A stretch of 64,000 nucleotides of DNA from NCBI GenBank assembly GCA_030847615.1, contig JAUMIR010000001.1, positions 260,275,187 through 260,339,186 on the forward strand, in the 5' to 3' direction. The notes under the pieces were generated by a model that saw only the letters and a list, made by a program, of their open reading frames with translations, ran no database searches and was not told the origin of the DNA. Source of the stretch: Gambelia wislizenii. Its lineage: Eukaryota > Chordata > Lepidosauria > Squamata > Crotaphytidae. Below are positions 1 to 11,889 of the stretch, one piece after another. The number at the start of each line of letters is the position of its first letter. The stretch's first letter is position 1. Position numbers and translations under genes: made by a program.

Positions 1-1768
1 CCGGATGGAGCCTTTCTGTTTTTACCCATGTTGAGTTCTTTTTAATTGGTCACTGGTTAGTATTTCATATCAGGCATTTTAGGTGTTTAGATATCTCTGT
101 ATGGAGGGAGCACTTCAGTACAAAGGGGCAGACGCTCCAATATCTGTTCCTCAAAAGTAGTGTCTATATGCCATATTCCTGAAACATCCAAACCAGATGA
201 AAGGATGTAGGTGGAACCTTGAAGAGCCAGATCTTTCTTGACAAGGCATGTGTCTATTGGATATCTGTAGAAAAGCTCTCATAAATGTACTGGAATTCAA
301 ACATGTATGCATTTGAATATTGATGAATTTAAATTCACTGGATGATAATTTCAACCTTTTCTGTTCACTTTGGCAAAATCTACTTAAAAACCAAAAGGTG
401 AGCTGTAAAAAAGTCAAATTCATATAAAAGCCTATCAGTGTTTTGAATCTATGATTTGTTTCATAACAGTAACTGGACTCTGATCTTGAAGACAAAAGTT
501 TTGGCAGCCTCTCTCCTCCATGTGGGTGATCTTCAACCATTAGTTAAAAATATGGGAAGACACTCCCATTTTAATTGGCAGGATCCTAGTTTCTGACCAC
601 AATTGAACTACTTAGAGTGCTTTTGAGGGTACTATTTTTAAGACTTTCCATCCCTGGAATACAATGGGATTGCTGCATTTCAACTTGGCACTTTGGAGTA
701 GCAGTTAGATGTTCATTAAGGCCAATCTGATCCATTTGTTTCTTCAAAACATCAAGATAATTTTTGTATGTTCTGCTTTAGCTCTGTAGACTGAAGCTGA
801 CACAGTTACTGGCTTCAAGAAATATATGCCCAAACAGCAAGATGGTCTTGTTTAATTTGTTGATAATCCATAGACCAATTGCAGTGCATCAGTCTTCTCT
901 TAAAGACAACTGCTTTGGGATGTGTGAACAGCATAATGGATAGTGGGCAGGAGCAAAACATCTACCACCAACCCTTGATGAGGGTGTAAATCCAAACTAT
1001 CTACTGCCAAGGTCTAACCACATCAAAACAGAATGGATGGGGTCTATATCGGCAAGCAGGATAGTAATAGGTGCGGGAACAGGCTAACAGAAGGCCAAGA
1101 GATCGTTATAGTTAGAGTGTGTCCTCATCCAGGCTGAGTGGTGTGCAAGGGATATTGTAATATTTGAAGTTGAGCAGGGTCACAAGTAACACAGTTGCAA
1201 GAGACAATGTGTGCCATAGGTTTACCACCCAAGATAGAAGTACACAGTGAAGGAAGCACATCAGCTCTTGGCTTAGTAGTTCAAGGTCTTGGGCCCTTTG
1301 CGTACATATTTCTGCAGTTTTCCCTTCTACCTGTTGCTTTTGAATGGGGGAAAGATGGCGAACTTCCTCAAGCAGAACATTTCAAACATACGACTTTAGC
1401 TGTAGGCCAGCGTTCAAGTTTTACACAGCTTCAGCTATGAGTATGGCAATGTCTTAAACAGAAGCACCAATGACTTTTGGTCTGAGCAAGGGACGCCTCA
1501 CCCCACCATTTAGGGGAGAAGTACTTCTCTTACTCAGACCAGGGCTATCAGGAAGAAAGTTAATCTGTCTTAAAAGTGGACTCGAATTAGTGTTGACCGG
1601 ACTGCAACCCAATGGGCCACTGAGAAACAGAAGTATCAGCATATTCAGGGGAAGCCCCAAGGTTTGCAGTAAAAAATACTGGGAGGCGAGGCAAGGAGGT
1701 AATAACCCTCAACAATGTAGTGGGAACTGAGGAGGTCCAGTAGTCAAACTCAGTTTGAAAAGTAACAT
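1..1768. other. 5' intergenic sequence without recognised gene
   Basis: I see no exon with flanking splice sites or a recognisable product. Open frames here are short, on both strands, and unconvincing. Some of it (about 780-1700) has the look of decayed interspersed-repeat coding sequence, but I could not name the family. In mammals the gene upstream of DNAH7 is STK17B in the same orientation, so a distant 3' UTR is possible but not shown. Confidence 0.4.
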
Positions 1769-2300
1769 GGGGGTTGTCTAGACAGTCAAAATACCCCTCA
1801 TAGAATATGCAGAGAATATCTATTGCCCCAATGAACTGTGCAGGAGATTTGCCATATTGGGAAGGAGCGAGGGGGAACACCATAAACTGCACCCTAAGAG
1901 ACTCCACTGTTTTCTGTGAAGTTTCTAATAAACTGGGGGGAGAAACGCGTCATCGGATGTTTGGATGATAAATTTGCAGTGTTGCTCATTCTGGGCCAGG
2001 AGGAAGTTGGCAGCTGATTGGTCCATCATGCAAGCAGGGGCAGGCTTTCCTCCAGCTGAGTCCAGAAGCGCCATTTTGGCTTTCCAGACCAGCAAGGGAG
2101 CATTATTTCGCCACACTGAAGAGAAAAAATAAGTAAAAAATTAGTAAGTTTAAAAAATAATTATTGGTGATAAAATTGGTGGGAATAATAATGCCCCATT
2201 CTTGCAGCCACCATCTTGATTCGTTGGAAGGGCTTCCGTTCATATGAGCTTCAGTGCACATCACTGCACAGGCAACTTTTTACAAAAACCATCTAGACAA
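1769..2300 (+). mobile_element. Diverged Harbinger-like MITE (family A)
   Basis: It begins GGGGGTTGTCTAGACAGTCA, like the left end of the better copies at 4737, 16253 and 40193, and shares the later CAGCCACCATCTTGATTCG block. The copy is strongly diverged and its right end (near CATCTAGAC, about 2291-2299) is approximate. Confidence 0.45.
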
Positions 2301-2841
2301 AAGGGAGCTGCTGTGAAAGTGAGTTAATGCACATGCCAGTGCACTTTTTCCACCCATCTAGATCTGTCCATGGTGCATTGGGGTGGAAATTGGGGTAGGA
2401 AAGAAACTGCTGTTTGCAGCACTGAACCAGACAGTAGTATCCTGAGGATATGCTGCAACTTTTTGTTATATGTCTACAAGTTATGAATTACATGTGCACC
2501 CCAGTATTTCCACTTCTCTATCCTCCAACCAGCTGAGGACAGAACATATTGTCATTCACTGCCGTGCCCTGCTGCATTACCTGGAAGGTCAGAATGAGAG
2601 AAAATGTTTTCAGTTAATTCCTGGCAGATCTGTGCATGCATGAAGCTTGTATATGTGTCTGCATACTTCAAACCAATATTCCTCTACTGCTGCTGTAATA
2701 CTCATATCCTGCTACATTTGCTCTCACATAGCCTGCTCCCAGGACATCTGGCTGATTTAACATTTTAAAATATGCAATCTTCCCAATACCAGACAGTAAA
2801 ATAAAAAAAGAACAGTTGGAATGATATGGCTGAGTGAAGTA

Positions 2842-4705
2842 TGAGGTCTGTCTATTAAATATCGAGACTGATAAACAACCCACCTTTATTTATATGTATT
2901 ACAATTCTAATGCTTGTCTCTTTCAATATGCTCCTCGTTCACACTCACATACCAATGCAGTCTTGTTTTCCACTGGTTCAACAGTTTCTGTCAGTTGTTT
3001 CAACACATCTGCCATTTTCTTCTTTACTACATCAATTGACTCAATGCATCAATTGACTCAATGACGTGTTCCTTTAAGCACCAATTTCACTTTAGGGAAA
3101 AGAAAAAAGTTGCATGGTGCCAAATCTGGAGAATATGGAAGATTTTCAAGTGTAGTAATGCGTTTATCGGCCAAAAACTGCTTCACATAAAGTGCTGTGT
3201 AAGTAGGTACAATGCCCTGATGAAGAATGAAACCATTTTCCCATTGTTCTGGCCTTCCCCCCCCCCCCGACTCTTCCTCTCAGATTTGTCAAAATTTCTT
3301 TATAATAATGCTGGTTCACTGTTCTGCCTTCTGGAACCCATTCTGCCAAAATTATGCCCTTAATGTTAAAAAAGAGCATGGCTTTGAATGTCAACTTGCT
3401 CGGGTGTGCTTTTTTCAATCTGGGTGATTATGGTGTTTTCCAGTGCATTGACTGTTGTTTTGTCTCAGGATCATACTGGAAGATCCAGGTTTCATCACAA
3501 GTGATGATTTTTTGAAAAAGGGTTGGGTCTGCCTCAAGTTGCTGCAGAATGTCAGGGCAAATTTCCTTATGGCACTCTTTTTGCTCTGTTGCGAGAACCC
3601 TAGGGACCATCTTAGAATCATAGAATTGTAGAGTTGGAAGAGACCACGAGGGCCATCCAGTCCAACCCCCGGCCATGCGGGAATACAAAATCAAAGCATG
3701 CCTGACAGATGGCCATCCAGCCTCTGTTTAAAGACCTCCAAGGAAGGAGACCCCACCACGCTCCGGCGGAGTGTGTTCCAAGAGCAGTGGCCAAACAGCT
3801 CTTACTGTCAAAAAGTTCCTCCTCATGTTGAGGTGGAATCTCTGTTCCTAGAGCTTGCATCCATTGTTCTGTGTTCCAGTCTCTGGAGCAGCAGAAAACA
3901 AGCTTGCTCCATCCTCAATGTGACACCCCTTCAAATACTTAAACAGGACTATCATATCGCCTCTTTTTTCCAAGCTAAACATACCCAGCTCCCTCATAGT
4001 CTTTCCTCATAATGCATGGTTTCCAAATCCCATCAACAGTAGTTGGGACATCCTTTGTATGCAACATCTTTCCTGATTCCCAAGCCCATCAATCGAAATA
4101 GGTAGTCACTGCTTTCAATTTCAAAGCAACCGCTCATAGGCAAGTACTTGTTCTTGCCACAAACTTTTCTCATGTTGAGATCCTCATGCAAAAGTTTCCA
4201 CTCAGTGTCTTTGTCAATGTTCACAGCTTCAGCTATCATTTGGACACTGAGTCAGCGGTCTCCTCAGGCAATCTGGCTGATTTTTCCCACGATTTCTTCA
4301 GTTCTTGAAGTGGAAGGTCATCCAGGGCATTCATTGTCTTCCACATTTTCACGTCCTTCTCTGAATCTTTCGTGCCACTCAAACACACGCGCACGAGACA
4401 TGCAGTCTTCCTTATAGACCTCAGTAATCATTTCAAAATATTTCATTATGTGTTTTGTTCAATTTTACTAAAAATTTCAAATTCACACATTGCTCGACTT
4501 TTTATCGTAACATTTTTCTGGTATACAACAGACAACACAGCTGCTGTAAATGATGACTGACAATTAACTGAATGGCCGAGAGTGTTGAAGTTTGTCATGC
4601 AGGTTCAGACATGTTCAAGGTCACCACTCAAGCATTCACAATCAGTTCTCCCTGATTTGTCTTAAAGGTAGAAACACAGTCTCATTATTTAATAGACAGA
4701 CCTCG
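2842..4705 (-). mobile_element. Tc1/mariner-type transposon, inactivated, with nested insertion
   Basis: The ends are inverted copies of GAGGTCTGTCTATTAAATA, flanked by TA at 2840-2841 and 4706-4707. The minus strand carries broken transposase coding with the mariner-type block ITCDETW near 3475-3500 (the second catalytic Asp region). The frame is destroyed by stops, shifts and an insertion at 3614-4155. Removing the insertion leaves about 1.3 kb, the normal size for a mariner. The same family recurs at 37495-38760. Confidence 0.88.
3614..4020 (-). mobile_element. CR1 LINE 3' end nested in the mariner
   Basis: The segment starts with AGAATCATAGAATTGTAGAG, the reverse complement of the CR1 tail of ATTCTATG repeats and the GGTCTCTTCCAACTCT block. 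It continues into the CR1 3' region through about 4020. It interrupts mariner sequence that resumes near 4156 (GCCACAAACTTTTCTCATG). The intervening 4021-4155 is part of the same insertion but is not recognised. Confidence 0.82.
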
Positions 4706-4736
4706 TAAGGTAGGAGAGATGGGGGAAGTAAAGACT

Positions 4737-5343
4737 AGGGGGTTGTCTAAATGGTGAAAATAAACCTTATGGAATTTTTGGGGGATATGACCTGTCTAAA
4801 TGGGATCCTGCATCAATCCATAGTATTTGGAAGGAGGAGGACCCAAAATGGCAAAAACAACACCGGAAAAGCCTTCATGGCTTTTCCCATAGATTTTTTT
4901 AAAAACAGCAAGGGCTACTCATTCCTGCTTATTAGGACAAGCTATTCACTTTCAATCACTTTCCCATACAAGAAAAGCTGATTGGCTGGGTGAGCACAGG
5001 GGCCTGGCTTATAACAGGTCACACGCCGCTGCAGCCATGTTGATTTTTTGCCTTAGCAAGCAATCACTAAGACAATAAAATGGGGTGGGTTTTTTTTTTT
5101 TTTTTTGGCTGTCCTTTTAACCTGAAAAAATTGCTCTATTACTCCAGCGCACCTCAAACAACTTAAAAAAAAAGTTCAGAGGTGGAGAAGTACTAATGTG
5201 AGTAAATCACTCAAGGCCGCCATCTGGCATGCGAAGCTTCTGGGTGCTTCTGGGCCCAAAAACACCGTCAAGAAAAGTTGCTGCTGCAAAATGCCATTAC
5301 TGCGAGGTACTCTGTTTTTTCCCCCTTGTATAGACTAGTCCCC
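4737..5343 (+). mobile_element. Harbinger-like nonautonomous DNA element (family A)
   Basis: The left end AGGGGGTTGTCTAAATGG and right end TATAGACTAGTCCCC are imperfect inverted repeats around about 600 bp. Internal hallmarks shared with the other copies are GATTGGCTGGG, the CCATGTTG-ATTTT-GCCTTAGC block, a poly-T run, and GGCCGCCATCTGGCATG. It has no coding capacity. Confidence 0.75.
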
Positions 5344-7000
5344 AATCAATACTTGCTCGGTCCTCAGAAAGCAGGTTAATGACAAAGATATGCCTTTTAT
5401 CCAGGCATCCCCAACTTGGGTCACTTCTTTAATCTTAAGCGTTGCGTGCTACAGAATCTATTTCAGATTATTTTTCCTTATGAGCAAGAATAAATAGTTT
5501 TGAAGCTGTGGTGCAGTGACAACGTTGAACATCCTATTGATATGACTTGGTCTGATTTGTTGAAACATGCTAAGGGATACTGGCAGAAACCAGTCCTGTA
5601 GCTTCTGCATACCAAACGTCATGGTTTTGCAGTGCATAAAAGCCAGTCTCTGGGAGACCAGAGATGTTATGGAAAAAAACATTGAGCTGACTGGCATTTC
5701 AGAAGAAAGTGACCTGAAGGTGTGGTTTGAAATAATAGACTAGGACAGCTTCTGCATTAATTGTATTAGCTACTGTTACGTGTGCCCCTCCTTGCTGGTA
5801 AACATGATTCTGGTTCCCGGTTTCTTTCAGAGAAAGAGAGTTTCTCTTCACCAGAGATGAGATACATGCAGCCCTCCGGAGGATGTTAGGTTGCAACTCC
5901 CAGGACACATTTGGGGAGGACACAGGAGAGAGGCTTCTCAGTGGCTGTTCCCAAGTTGTGGATTACAACCAGAAATAGCTTTTAAAAAAAGGATTAAGTG
6001 ATGGTTATCTAGTAAAATCCTGGGCTAGTTCAAAAGTCTTCATGTGCATTCAGTAGTTCTCTGATTTTCAATGCTATGAAGTCTAGAATATCTGATGTAA
6101 ACATTAACTTGAAGTGTGTGTGTGTGCGCGCACACACGCGTGTGTTGTAAATGGAGCATGAATATTATAGCATGAACGCAAAACAGAAGTTTCTCTTATA
6201 AAGAAGTTTTCAAAGAGCAAAAGCTGAATACAATGCTTAGTGAAAACAAAAAGAATGTGTGTGCAACACAGTTAGTTTGTTTATGATGATTAATGGTCCT
6301 TTCAGTTTTATGTATTTCATTAATGTCCAGTGAACGAGACATCCCAAGCTTTACATTCTAGAGTTAAAGAAAGAGTGGAGATTTATCAGCATTTCATACC
6401 ATATAAATAGTAACTGAATTTTTGGGTGGCTTATATGATCTTAAAATTGGGATAAAATTGCAAAAAGCCTAACATGATTTTTGTGAGTATAAATTCATTG
6501 CAACTGATGGACTGTTGCATATAAACAAACAAACAAAAAAATCTTTTGCCTTGTATTTTTTTTTTAAAGCATGACTGAATTCTTGTGTCTCTAGTACAAT
6601 GTTTCCATGTATTTGCTTTGGCGTTACAACAGCCTTCAGTTTTCTCAGAAGTCCTCGAATGTTTTATATTTACGGCACGTAAAGCTCTTCCAGAAAGTGC
6701 ATTCCATACACAATGAAAAGAAAAGTATAAATTGAGACCCAGATTTCTTCTTGAAACAACACTCTAAATCAAAGGTGGCTCTCCATGGCATAAACATTTT
6801 GTTCCTTGCAGTCTATTTTGGGGAAAGTGTAGTAATAATAATTCCATTTTATAGTAACAGCTGATAATTCAGGAAACATTTTTCTCTTGCTGATCATGAG
6901 TTTGTGCCTGTTGTAAACAGCCTGAGCAATGGGGAGAACTTTCCTCTAAAGTTATACCACTGGCAACAATTGCTGCAGTGGGTAACACAGCATGACCCCC
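5344..7000. other. Intergenic sequence, no feature recognised beyond a CA/GT run
   Basis: AT-rich sequence without exons or clear repeats. A (GT)n/(CA)n patch lies at 6115-6146, where alternating purine-pyrimidine continues through GCGCGCACACACGCG, a potential Z-DNA former. Confidence 0.4.
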
Positions 7001-7017
7001 ACAAGGTGCAGGGAGGC

Positions 7018-7272
7018 TGACAGGGCTCTAACCTGAGGCCCTGGGGCCCTGGGATTAGGAACAGGGCCCAGTGTGATATTATTGTATTTTTTTTAAATGT
7101 AAATCCATTTAGTTAAAAAAAATAGATATTACTTTGGTGTAATCAGTTAAACTGACTTATTTTAATTTTTATCCTAAATCCTGTAGAGCATCTCACTGCC
7201 CTTAACTTTAGCAGTAGGTAGGGGGCCCACCAAAGATCCTGGCCTGGGGGCCCGCTTCAGGATGTGGGGCCT
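7018..7272 (+). repeat. Dispersed repeat, paired with an inverted copy at 20515-20757
   Basis: The stretch from GGCTGACAGGGCTCTAACCT to GGGCCCGCTTCA recurs in opposite orientation at 20515-20757, including the CCTGTAGAGCATCTCACT and TAGCAGTAGGTAGGGGGCCC blocks. It has no coding capacity, and I cannot name the family. Confidence 0.7.
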
Positions 7273-7279
7273 TATAGCA

Positions 7280-9390
7280 CAGCAACTCACCTATCTTAAT
7301 CTGGCCAGAAAAATTCTTATTTCCCCCCTCCTCTTATTTATTCAGGAGTTTACTTATGTATTGTATGTCAGTCATAAACCACCACCTCTCCAGCCACCTT
7401 TTCATGTGAGAGAAGAGTTTTCAACTTAATGTTTCCTCACATTAATAGCATATTGTTTATTTGCTAATTTATATTATTCTTTATACCATTTCTGGTTCTA
7501 TATTTAAGATGAAACAACTTTCCACAGTGATCAAAGTATGCACAAACTGTTGACATGGGTTCATTCACTCCTCATACAACCCATACACACATCCCTATCT
7601 GGGGACACAAGAACATCAGAGAGAAGAGTCTTGCCTTCTCACTGATGCTTAGTTTTGTTAGGGGACGGTACACACAATCCCTTCCTGTGTAGAAAGAATA
7701 TTCAAAGGGAACTGTGTAGCCAAGCCTCATCCACTGCTGGAACTCTGTACTGCCACCCCCAGCACACAGATGTGCACACAGTTTTATTCTCAAGTGGGCA
7801 ACCTGCCCAATCAAGGTGCCTGCTTGAGTGTTGGAGCTCTCCACATTTATTTTTCTGTACACACAGGGAATGAATTCACATGACTGTCTGTTGGATATTT
7901 GCCAGGAGAGTGGCCAGCCCTCAGAAGCCCTCTGTTTGTTTATGTGAATTCCTCCTTGTGGTCATCTTGCCATCTGAAATGCCATGATCCAGAATTCTGC
8001 CTACCATGTGAGGTGGTGCAGTCCAGAATCCTAACACCTCAGTCTGTGTAATGTATAGAACACTGTGAATTATGTACTAATTTTTCAGGCACATTGATAT
8101 AAATGTATAGGCATGATCTGCCTCTCTGAGCTTCTCCATGCCTCATTACATGCAAAGTCCACTCACCTTCACTTGTAATTTCATGGACTTTAAATGCCCT
8201 TTGACACACAAAGAGCTGACGTGCTCTGTGAACTTGAGTTGGCAACGGCAGAGTTTATTCTACTGGTTTCCTTAAACACACATACCTTGGTTTATGGCTT
8301 TTTTCAAAGTTTGCTTAACAGATTCATAATGAGAATGAAGCACATGATGCAGTCACCTTGCTGAAGCTAAGGAGGTCTGGTTCACCACAGTCCCTGACTG
8401 GAAGGTGGCCTAGCAGTTATATGTATGTTATATGACAGGAGCCAAGGCAAAGGCTGGCTGGCAGGGCCTGAATATTGCCATTCAATCTCCTCCAGCCACA
8501 AACTTGCAGGAAGAACCAGGAGAAAACCAGGAGAAAAATCTTCCTTCTCCTCCTGCCCCCCAGGGCCTTTGAAGGAAGGTTGAATGGATGGTATAACTGT
8601 ATTGTTATCAGGTAGTATTGTTGTTGTTTTGTTTTAAATATTGAGTTAAGTCTTAGGGGTCTGCAGCAACAGAAAACATTTAAAGGGGTTCCCTGGTAAA
8701 CAAAAAGTTAAGAGTCACTGCTCTATCTGATAATGATATTTCAGGATATTTTCCATTCTGGCTTTAGACTGGCCAGTCCTGGTGAACATTCACATGACTT
8801 CACTGTGAGAGTGATCTGGTTATTAAAAGGCATTTTCGTTTACTCAAGACTTCCCATTATTCGGGTACTTATATGAGAGACTCTCCTGTCAGTTTAGGTA
8901 GAAAAGACAGTACCAAGTCAATAACTTTGGTCATTTGGTGCTTCTAGGATGGACAATTTTAGCCGCTTCCAGGCTTTGGGCTTGCAACCTTCTGAAACAA
9001 AATGGATACTATAGTCAAGATAGTATCATGTCCCCCAAATACATGTGGAATCTATGTCAGGGTGAGCATCAAAGTCTCACTAACTCAAAAGTATCTGGGT
9101 TGATAGCCAAAGCAGTATTGTTTAGTTGGGATACAGAGATCTTTAAATATAACTGTCCTTCCCTGAACGTTGCTATAAATAAATGTCATTGCTAAAGATG
9201 ATTTCACAAGTCTTTTCTCAATAAGGAAGAAGTTGGGTGTGTGTTTGTACATGTATGTGTGGAGAGTGGTTGTTGTTAATCTCCACTAATCTGTTTAACT
9301 GAACATGCATGCTTAAATTATTTGGCAAGATAAGAGACCATTCTGGTTTCCGTGGACCTCTTCAACAACTTCAGGTACATTACATACACA
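7280..9390. other. Intergenic sequence without recognised features
   Basis: I see no exon, RNA gene or clear mobile element here. Short open frames on both strands look like chance. Confidence 0.4.
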
Positions 9391-9394
9391 TAGA

Positions 9395-9575
9395 TGAATG
9401 AAGTCGGTGGGACTTTGAAGGTCCTTTGGTCCAACCGGCTGCTGACACAAGAATATACTGCTTCAGCATCCCTGAGAGGCAGTCATCCCACCTCTGCTCA
9501 AAAACTCCTAAAGAAGAAGAGTCAACCACCTTTTGAGGCAGTCTGCTCTGCTGTTGAACTCATATGTAAAGGTGA
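9395..9575 (-). mobile_element. Old CR1 LINE fragment
   Basis: TTTGAAGGTCCTTTGGTCCAACC followed by CTGAGAGGCAGTCATCCCACCTCTGCTCAAAAACTCC follows the reverse complement of a CR1 3' region, the same part as seen at 3640-3800. Diverged and truncated. Confidence 0.55.
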
Positions 9576-9735
9576 CTGTGGCTTTCAGATGTATAAAGTA
9601 GAAATAAGAATGCCATAAAAGACTAGCAGCGGGGGGGGGGGGGAGATGATATAAAAAGCCATTTACATCTCACCAACCCAGAAACATGAGAACATAAATA
9701 TGGCCTGGAATGCACAGTTCACTAAGATCCAGATA

Positions 9736-10405
9736 CAAAATCCAGAACCCACAAAAAATGATACTTTATTAGCCAACCAAACTGCAAAACATACGGTGCA
9801 AGCTTTTTTAATCTCTACTGGCCTCTTCACCAGGCAAAATATTTAGAAAAAGAAAAAGAAAGAAAAGTGGTGGTGTTGGAGTCACAGGCCTACATGTCGT
9901 CTCAGATGTTGCTTGTTCAGGTGAGGTTCAATTGTTGTAGTTCAGGTGAAGAACCTCATACAGGCAGAGGCCACTCTTACTTCCTGGCCATGTAGTACTT
10001 CCTGGCCATGTGCTGGGACAAAGGACAGTAAAATTTAACTCAGAATCATGCTGGATACCAAAATAAGTTATCTTGCTGCTACAAAATGAGTTAAGTTTTA
10101 CTGTCTTTTGTCTCAACTCCACAATGCCAGGAAGTAGGAGTGGCCTCTGCCTGCACGAGATCCCTCACCTGAACAACAACACAAACAACATCTGAGACAA
10201 CATGTAGGCCTGTGACTCTAACATTGTCACTTTTCTTTCTTTCTTTTTTTAGAAACATCTTTTGCCTGGTGAAGAAGCCAGTAGAGCTTCAAAAGTTTGC
10301 ATCATGTATTTTGCGTTTTGGTTGGCCAATAAAGGTATCTCTTTTTTGTGGATTCTGGTTGTTATTTTGCTATATGGCCAACACAGCTACCCCTGAATGT
10401 GTTTC
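9736..10405. mobile_element. Palindromic Penelope-like element with 14-bp target duplication
   Basis: CTAAGATCCAGATA is repeated exactly at 9722-9735 and 10406-10419. Between them lie two inverted arms of roughly 250-300 bp (about 9745-10010 and 10105-10370), joined by a unique middle. On the outward strand each arm carries CTGGTGA, a short hairpin (AAGCCAGTAGAGCTT in the right arm, 10275-10289) and an A-rich GAAA-like position (10291-10294). This resembles the CUGAUGA-stem II-GAAA core of the hammerhead ribozymes of Penelope-like elements. The core is altered in both arms. There is no reverse transcriptase, so the copy is nonautonomous. Confidence 0.75.
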
Positions 10406-11353
10406 CTAAGATCCAGATAGTATTTGCAGAGTCAAATAGCTCTTCATTCTACACAGATTAAGAATGGATTTACACATATGCACAAGACAGTATATCCAAG
10501 TTTGGGGCTAGTTTCTGAACAGACAGGGGAACTATGCCATTGAAAGTGGCCTTCTGGGCTGCTTTTGATTGTTAGTTCTAGCTGTCTGAGTGGCAGTTAA
10601 AGTCTTGCAAATGGAGCTTGGAGAAGAGTTTTTTTTTTTAAACTACAACTCCCAGAAACCCCCCCCCCCAGGCAAGAGCCATACTGGCTGTGGGATTCTG
10701 GGAATTTAGTCTAACAGAAGTAAAATTTCCAAATTCTGCTTGAACATGGGTCTTTGGTATTATGTGTATCCCCCTTGTGTACTTAAAAAAAATTCTTTTT
10801 TTAATCACTTACAGATTTTGGAAAACAATCACTGTCAAATACCTCCTGATGTATGAAATCCTTTGGATGACTTTGGGGTTTGCCCCTTACAATCACTGAC
10901 TTGGTCGTCTGTAATGAAAGAGTGCCTCACAGAAGTGGCACGGAAGTTTCTGTTGTTGCCATAGGCAATCATGTAAACACATTCCATCACAATGAAGTCA
11001 AGGACTAATAAAATGTGATAAGGTATTTTATTGGAGCAAATCAAAGAATGGAATATGAACCTACAAGATAAGTCATTTCCTTATCTTAGGAACACTGGGA
11101 GAAAGTGGCACATGATTTACCACAAATTAGGCATAAAGTTAGGGGACAGGTTAAATGCAAATGAGCAAGAAGAACAAGAGAGGGTGTGCAGATGGGCTGG
11201 AGTGAGAACCACATTTTTGAGCAGGAATATGGAATACTACAAGGAAATAGCATCCTTATAAAACCAAGCAGCAACTGTTAGGTCACCATCAAGGGTAAAA
11301 GTATACAACTCCCAAGCAGTTATTGCTGCCCTGTCTTTTTAGTTGTTCCTTGT

Positions 11354-11358
<5 letters not shown>

Positions 11359-11410
<52 letters not shown>

Positions 11411-11424
11411 TTGTGTGTGTGTGT
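11359..11424. repeat. Microsatellite (TC)n followed by (TG)n
   Basis: A direct run of TC dinucleotides to about 11395 passes into TG dinucleotides to about 11424. Confidence 0.97.
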
Positions 11425-11479
11425 GAGGGAGGGAGAGATGTGTGTTCAGTGTTCAAGGTAACTTACTTTCTCCCTGCTT

Positions 11480-11880
11480 TTTATTTATTTTATTATTCAA
11501 AATATTTTTATATGGGATCTCAGGGAAGTGCAAAAATATAAGCAATGTAAAACACTTCCAGATTAAAACCATAAATAATTGCAATAAGATAAAAAAAACC
11601 TATTAAACAAAACAACAGTTAAAACAACTTTAAAAACATCAGCCATGTAAAACACACTTTGGAGTCAATTAGTCCCCAAAGGCTAAAAAGCCATGTTTTG
11701 GCTTGAAAAGAAGGCAACACTGGCACCAGTTGGACCTCCAAGGGGAGGGCATTCCACAACCGGGTGCCACAACCAACAACAACCTCTCCCATGTCCCCCA
11801 CTTTGTATTGCCTCCTACTGTGGGGCACAGAGGAGAGCCCCTTCTGCAGACCTCAGTTCTCAGACAGGTATGTTTAAAGA
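11480..11880 (-). mobile_element. L2-like LINE 3' fragment
   Basis: On the minus strand 11700-11830 encodes CGTRLWNALPLEVQLVPVLP then KTWLFSL, the C-terminal pattern of L2-type LINE ORF2 (RLWNALP...R...TFKTWLF). The AT-rich sequence to the left is the 3' UTR side. Truncated at its 5' end. Confidence 0.75.
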
Positions 11881-11889
11881 TAAGTGCTC

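Noticed and set aside
151..540. 129-codon minus-strand frame
   Set aside because: No recognisable domain, unremarkable codon use, no splice or promoter context; could be decayed repeat.
1..5000. Terminal exons of STK17B, the upstream neighbour of DNAH7 in mammals
   Set aside because: No kinase or C-terminal coding sequence was recognisable, so synteny could not be confirmed from this window.
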